NCBI RefSeq assembly: GCF_015670405.1
Contig: NZ_JADPBQ010000001.1
Span: 1-42,249, forward strand
DNA: 42,249 nt
Reading direction: 5' to 3'
From: Clostridium sp. 1001271B_151109_B4
GTDB taxonomy: Bacteria; Bacillota; Clostridia; Clostridiales; Clostridiaceae
Shown: positions 38,321-42,249 of the stretch, in pieces
How positions within the stretch are numbered: the stretch's first letter is position 1
Layout of the letters: each line of letters starts with the position of its first letter
Position numbers and translations under genes: made by a program
Notes under the pieces: model-generated
The model's input: only the letters and a program-made list of their open reading frames with translations
The model's database searches: none
What the model was told of the DNA's origin: nothing

Positions 38321-39487
38321 CTAATAGTGTACATCAATTAAATGAAATTTTATATTACTATTACTCCAACCTAAATCATATGGTACAAGCATTCTATCCG
38401 TATTATGGCACGTTACTAGAGGATAACCTTTTGAATCTAACCCTGTTACTGTTGAAACATGAGTTATTCTTCCTTTTTTCTCATATGCAACAATATCACC
38501 AGGACGTAAATTAAAGGCTGCTTTATAAGTTTCACAATAGTTACCTTTAGCAATATAAGAGCCGCGTCCACTACTTATTAAGTAATTTTTAAATCCTTGT
38601 GCATTGACCCATGCTTTTGTAGCAGATTTGTTACAATAAGACCAAGTATCATTTTTCTTAAATCCACCTCCCTCATACATAATTTGAGAAGCAAAGTTTG
38701 CACAATCACCACCATCTGGATTAAAGTTTTTATAATCTTTATTATATTTAAATAAATGTTCTTCATTATCACTAATTCCACAATACTCGTGAGCATAATC
38801 TATTGCTTTTTGAGTTCTTTCATCAGGTGTGTAATCAGGTTTAGTATGATTTAAAATAGTTGATTTAATATCATCACAGTTAAGATTTTCTAAATCTAAG
38901 GAATCAGCTAGTGGATCAGTATACCACTCTTTAGTTATAATATATCTATTACCATTATTTTTTAAATTAATATAATGACATGTACCTAGTTTAAATAAAT
39001 TTTCAATTGTAGGTTGATCTTCATAGCTATAACAAAACGTTGTACATGCGTAGCATACAACATTATAAACATCTTTTTCTATTTCTTTTACATTGCATAC
39101 TTTTATTATTGAATTTATTTTTGTAAAGGAAACACATTGTTTTTTACACCAATGATTAAAGTAATCAGTTTTAGTAACTTCTTTTTCATAAGCCCATTTG
39201 CCAACTTTTTTATCTAAATCATAGAATAGCTTTAAGCCTTCACTATCTCCAGTTAGAATTGCAGAATTCCTATTTAAAAATATATTTTCAACAAGTGGCT
39301 GGAATTCTTCTATTAATTGATGATTTTTATCATCAATATTTTGTGTTATATCTGTATTTTCTAAAGATAAATTACATTTGTCTAATGATACATGAGCCGA
39401 AGCAGTTACAGATCCTAGATTACATATAATTAATATAAATGAAAGTATCTTATAAAAATAATTTTTCTTGTAAAGATATAGTTTCAT
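38321..39487 (-). CDS. secreted Cys-rich protein with C-terminal Amidase_6 domain
   Basis: About 388 residues. A signal peptide ends near TASA. An unrecognised N-terminal region (about 35-215) carries a cluster of cysteines (WCKKQC, VCYACTTFC, GTCHY). The C-terminal domain starts at YTPDERTQKAIDYAHEYC and matches the putative amidase family Amidase_6: catalytic Cys in GGDCANFASQ (about 262) and His in ITHVSTVTG (about 343). Probably a cysteine peptidase or amidase acting on the cell wall. The second ATG (39487) is better spaced from AAGGAG than the first (39496). Many cysteines in a secreted clostridial protein is unusual. Confidence 0.8.
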   Translation of the reverse strand: MKLYLYKKNYFYKILSFILIICNLGSVTASAHVSLDKCNLSLENTDITQNIDDKNHQLIEEFQPLVENIFLNRNSAILTGDSEGLKLFYDLDKKVGKWAYEKEVTKTDYFNHWCKKQCVSFTKINSIIKVCNVKEIEKDVYNVVCYACTTFCYSYEDQPTIENLFKLGTCHYINLKNNGNRYIITKEWYTDPLADSLDLENLNCDDIKSTILNHTKPDYTPDERTQKAIDYAHEYCGISDNEEHLFKYNKDYKNFNPDGGDCANFASQIMYEGGGFKKNDTWSYCNKSATKAWVNAQGFKNYLISSGRGSYIAKGNYCETYKAAFNLRPGDIVAYEKKGRITHVSTVTGLDSKGYPLVTCHNTDRMLVPYDLGWSNSNIKFHLIDVHY

Positions 39488-39657
39488 AACAATCATTACT
39501 CCTTATGAATTAAGTTTATTTTTTCTTTAGTAAATTTATAAATAATATTAAATATAGTTTGTGCTATTAATACATTTTTTATATATAAATTATTAATAGG
39601 TTATCAATTAGTATTTATAATTCATAATATATTAGAAATAATTTAAATGAGGATAGC

Positions 39658-40593
39658 ATGTCAGTAAAGGAATTAGAAAACATATATGAAAATGGATTTA
39701 CATTAGATTTTGATGATAATAGTAAAATAGTGTTTATTTCAGATGTTCATAGGGGTGATGGAACATATTCAGATTCACTTTTACCTAATAGAAATATATA
39801 TATAACTGCATTGAAATATTATTTAAAAAATGATTATATTTATATAGAGGTTGGAGATGGAGATGAACTATGGAAAAATAAAGATTTTAATGAAATTTCA
39901 TTTTTTTATGATGATATCTTCAAAATTTTAAATAAATTCAATAAAAAGAATAGTATTTATTGTATATTTGGCAATCATGATATTGTTAAGAAATGTGGAA
40001 ATTTTAAGGACAAGGAGGAAAAGGCTTTAAAAAAAATTGGAGCAGATTATGGTGATGAATTTATTAAATTCATTAAAAATGTAACATTTTATCCTGGAAT
40101 GAATTTAATGTATAAGCCATTAGGAGAAAAGTTTTTAGTTGTACATGGACATCAACTTGATTTTTGGAATAATGAAGTTTGGAGAATAAATGAATTTTTA
40201 GTACGATATATATGGAAATTCTTAAATGGAATAGCTGGATTTAAAGATCCTACAAGGTCAGCAAAGAGTAAGACTAAAAGAAGTAGAATAGATATAAAAC
40301 TACAAGATTGGGCAAGGGATAACTGTACTATGCTTTTATGTGGGCATACTCATAATACAAGATTTCCAGGACTTTATGAACCACCATATTTTAATGATGG
40401 ATGCTGTGTTTATCCATATGCAATAACGGCAATTGAAATAGAAAAAGGGATGATTAAATTAGTTAAATGGATTATAGATGCGCAGGATACTGGCTCTCTT
40501 TGGGTTACTAGAAAAAATATTGCAGGACCAGTTAAGATATCCGAGTATTTAAACTATGCAAAAGAAGAAAGATTAAGAAAGAGAAAAAAGTAG
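39658..40593 (+). CDS. calcineurin-like metallophosphoesterase
   Basis: A 311-residue cytoplasmic phosphoesterase. The dimetal motifs are complete and in order: SDVHRGD (29-34), GDGDELW (67-72), GNHD (105-108), VVHGHQ and CGHTHNTRF. The spacing resembles LpxH-like and protein phosphatase-like members. A segment rich in Arg/Lys (TRSAKSKTKRSRID) precedes the last motif. Clostridia lack lipid A, so the substrate is not UDP-diacylglucosamine and remains unknown. The start follows GAGGA. Confidence 0.85.
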   Translation: MSVKELENIYENGFTLDFDDNSKIVFISDVHRGDGTYSDSLLPNRNIYITALKYYLKNDYIYIEVGDGDELWKNKDFNEISFFYDDIFKILNKFNKKNSIYCIFGNHDIVKKCGNFKDKEEKALKKIGADYGDEFIKFIKNVTFYPGMNLMYKPLGEKFLVVHGHQLDFWNNEVWRINEFLVRYIWKFLNGIAGFKDPTRSAKSKTKRSRIDIKLQDWARDNCTMLLCGHTHNTRFPGLYEPPYFNDGCCVYPYAITAIEIEKGMIKLVKWIIDAQDTGSLWVTRKNIAGPVKISEYLNYAKEERLRKRKK

Positions 40594-40609
40594 ATTTATT
40601 TAATTATTT

Positions 40610-40638
40610 TTGATATAAAGAAAGAATTAAATTATAAT
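40610..40638 (+). promoter_or_regulatory. promoter of the SDR gene
   Basis: TTGATA (40610-40615) and TATAAT (40633-40638) with a 17-base spacer, 27 bases before the start codon. Confidence 0.75.
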
Positions 40639-40665
40639 ATAATTAAAACTAGAGAGGAGACTATA

Positions 40666-41409
40666 ATGAGCAGTTTAACAGGAAAAGTAGCACTTGTAAC
40701 TGGAGCATCAAGGGGAATAGGAAGTGCTATTGCAAAAAAGTTAGCTTTAAATGGTGCAAGTGTTGTTATAAATTATTCAAAGGATGATTTAGGAGCTAAT
40801 AATACATTAAAAGAAATAACAGATAATGGCGGTTATGCAAAGGTAATAAAGAAGGATATTTCAGATTATAATAATTGTCTTAATTTAATAAATGAAGTTA
40901 TAGAAAGTTTTGGGAAAATAGATATATTAATAAATAATGCAGCTAAATCAGAAGTAGGATTATTTATGGATTTTAAAAAGGAAATTATAGAGCAATTAAT
41001 GAATGTTAATTTATTAGCTCCAATGTATTTAACTCAGGCGACATTACCATTTATGACTTCTAAAGGTAGTGGGAATATAATTAATATTTCATCAATGTGG
41101 GGAGAAAGTGGTGCTTCTTGTGAAGTTGTATATTCAACTACAAAAGGTGGATTAAATTTATTTACTAAATCTTTGGCAAAAGAAGTTGCTTCTTTTGGAA
41201 TAAGAGTAAATGCAATAGCGCCAGGCGTAATTGATACTGAAATGAATAGTTTTTTAGAAGATACTGAAAAGGAAGAATTAATGAATGAAATTCCAATGGG
41301 AAGATTTGGGACTGTTGATGAGGTTAGTAACACTGTATTATTTTTATGCCAAAGTAATACCTCGTATTTAACTGGGCAAATAATAAGGATCGACGGCGGA
41401 TTTTTATAA
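40666..41409 (+). CDS. short-chain dehydrogenase/reductase (FabG/YmfI-like)
   Basis: An NAD(P)-dependent 247-residue Rossmann enzyme. The cofactor loop VTGASRGIG is at 11-19, NNAA at 90-93, catalytic Ser at about 142-143 and Tyr156-x-x-x-Lys160. The C-terminal GRFGTVDEVSNTVLFL and TGQIIRIDGG are typical. Similar proteins act as 3-oxoacyl-ACP reductases or, in Bacillus YmfI, in elongation factor P modification. No fab or efp gene is nearby, so the substrate stays open. It is followed by an unknown gene 31 bases on. Confidence 0.85.
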   Translation: MSSLTGKVALVTGASRGIGSAIAKKLALNGASVVINYSKDDLGANNTLKEITDNGGYAKVIKKDISDYNNCLNLINEVIESFGKIDILINNAAKSEVGLFMDFKKEIIEQLMNVNLLAPMYLTQATLPFMTSKGSGNIINISSMWGESGASCEVVYSTTKGGLNLFTKSLAKEVASFGIRVNAIAPGVIDTEMNSFLEDTEKEELMNEIPMGRFGTVDEVSNTVLFLCQSNTSYLTGQIIRIDGGFL

Positions 41410-41440
41410 TAAACTAAGGAAAGTGAAGTTGGTGATGTCA

Positions 41441-41848
41441 ATGATCAAAGTTAAAATAGAGAAAAATAGATTAAATGAACCAATATTTAAACTTGGATTT
41501 AAAAATTTAAGTGAAAAGGAAGAAAGATTCTTAAAAAGAGCATTAATTGAAGGAAAAGAAATTTCAGGTATATATAAATATGAAATACCACTAAAATATT
41601 TTGTGCCGATAATGAATAATATAGATAAAGAAAATATAAAACTTGATAGATATAGTAAGTTATCTTTTTTGGAATTTTCCGATGACTTCGATGAGAAATA
41701 TTTTTATATTTTAGAAGCTAATGCGAAATATATGAAAAGATGGAGAGAAGAAGGGTGTCCTAATATTTTCAAAATTGAAATAAATAAAGATACTTTAGAA
41801 ATTAAGAAAGAAATTATATTCAAAAAAATTCAAAGAGTGTATGTTTAG
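41441..41848 (+). CDS. unknown protein of about 135 residues
   Basis: Not recognised. Soluble, rich in Lys/Glu, with KLGFKNLSEKEERFLKRALI near the N-terminus and ANAKYMKRWREEGCP later; mixed helix and strand, no signal or membrane segment. The ATG at 41441 follows GGTGA by 5 bases; GTG 41423 and ATG 41435 are alternatives in the same frame. Probably co-transcribed with the SDR gene, and followed by heptad repeat E. Confidence 0.55.
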   Translation: MIKVKIEKNRLNEPIFKLGFKNLSEKEERFLKRALIEGKEISGIYKYEIPLKYFVPIMNNIDKENIKLDRYSKLSFLEFSDDFDEKYFYILEANAKYMKRWREEGCPNIFKIEINKDTLEIKKEIIFKKIQRVYV

Positions 41849-41854
41849 GCTAAA

Positions 41855-41924
41855 GTGACAAGTGACAAGTTAGAAAATAAAGTTAACATAAAGTAATTAT
41901 ATTTTTCAACTTGCAACTTGTCAT
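41855..41924. repeat. heptad inverted repeat E (GTGACAA units)
   Basis: The left arm is GTGACAA, GTGACAA, GTTAGAA (41855-41875). The right arm is TTTCAAC, TTGCAAC, TTGTCAT (41904-41924), giving GTTGAAA, GTTGCAA, ATGACAA on the other strand. A T-run follows at 41925-41929, so it may end transcription of the gene before it. It lies between convergent genes. Confidence 0.75.
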
Positions 41925-42004
41925 TTTTATTAATAAAAATATTGATTTATAATTAGGTTAATTAATTTATATTTGAATTAAGAACACTTTATTTTTTAGT
42001 AGTA

Positions 42005-42249
42005 TTATTCAAATTCATCAATTACTAAATCTTGCTTTTTTAATGTAAATTTAAAAATAACACCATTTTCAGTATTACTTATAGAATATTTGCTTTTATG
42101 AAGGGTCAAAATTCTTTCCACTGTTGCTAAACCTAGGCCATAGCTATTTTTACTTCTATCTCCAGATTTATCTAATCTATAAAATTTTGCAAATATATTT
42201 TCTAATTCATTATCAGGTATAGTAATACCTTTATTTTCTATTGAGATTA
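42005..42249 (-). CDS. sensor histidine kinase, C-terminal end (partial)
   Basis: The last 81 residues of a gene that runs off the window. The HATPase region is clear: the G1-type stretch NKGITIPDNELENIFAKFYR, then the G2 box YGLGLATVERIL. It ends with QDLVIDEFE. The frame is open to the edge. The N-terminal sensor and the partner regulator are outside the window, so the signal sensed is unknown. Confidence 0.85.
   Translation of the reverse strand, partial: ISIENKGITIPDNELENIFAKFYRLDKSGDRSKNSYGLGLATVERILTLHKSKYSISNTENGVIFKFTLKKQDLVIDEFE

Noticed and set aside
39658..40593. LpxH-type UDP-diacylglucosamine hydrolase
   Set aside because: Motif spacing is similar, but the organism appears to be a Gram-positive Clostridium without lipid A, so only the general phosphoesterase call is kept.

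Overview
This window is a chromosomal segment of a low-GC Gram-positive anaerobe, most likely Clostridium sensu stricto. The evidence is very AT-rich DNA, strong AGGAGG-type ribosome binding sites, AT-ending codons, and a clostridial housekeeping order (topB, secD-secF, a recJ-like gene, apt, rel, dtd, an MBL hydrolase, hemZ, hisS, aspS). I cannot name the species. No tRNA, rRNA, CRISPR array, transposase or phage gene was seen.

Layout. 1-2074 holds a bidirectional terminator and a minus-strand lipoprotein class B penicillin-binding protein of the MecA_N type. 2256-4414 is a small arsenic-type group: an ArsR repressor with its promoter and a probable operator, a thioredoxin-linked ArsC, and a MATE efflux pump where an ArsB or Acr3 pump would be expected. 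4480-18989 is the housekeeping block: topoisomerase III, SecD/SecF, a shortened RecJ homologue that has lost its catalytic motifs, Apt, Rel, Dtd, an MBL hydrolase, HemZ, HisS and AspS. 19159-20563 has a 47-residue basic protein and a divergent two-gene YjjP/YjjB (ThrE-type) exporter. GlyA and an Xth/ExoA nuclease follow.

23230-31362 is a urea-use module on the plus strand: a lipoprotein beta-carbonic anhydrase, ureABCEFGD, an Amt ammonium transporter and a UreI/AmiS-type urea channel. The parts suggest urea entry, hydrolysis in the cytoplasm to ammonia and CO2, ammonium handling, and CO2/bicarbonate interconversion at the outer face of the membrane. This resembles the Helicobacter acid-acclimation system in component types, but the channel has no histidine at all, so acid gating is unlikely and nitrogen scavenging is an equally good reading.

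31439-42249 is mixed: a secreted cell wall amidase, an unknown protein, a YgiQ-type radical SAM protein, three unlisted small genes (two on plus, one zinc-ribbon protein on minus), a membrane pyrophosphatase, a secreted Cys-rich Amidase_6 protein, a metallophosphoesterase, an SDR reductase, an unknown protein and the C-terminal end of a sensor histidine kinase.

The most unusual non-coding signal is a set of five intergenic hairpins whose arms are built from 7-base tandem units (13689-13801, 22018-22068, 27585-27621, 38161-38317, 41855-41924). The heptamer differs between most loci, yet the two arms at one locus match each other. That pattern points to local concerted change (slippage plus arm-to-arm templating) rather than spread of one mobile element.
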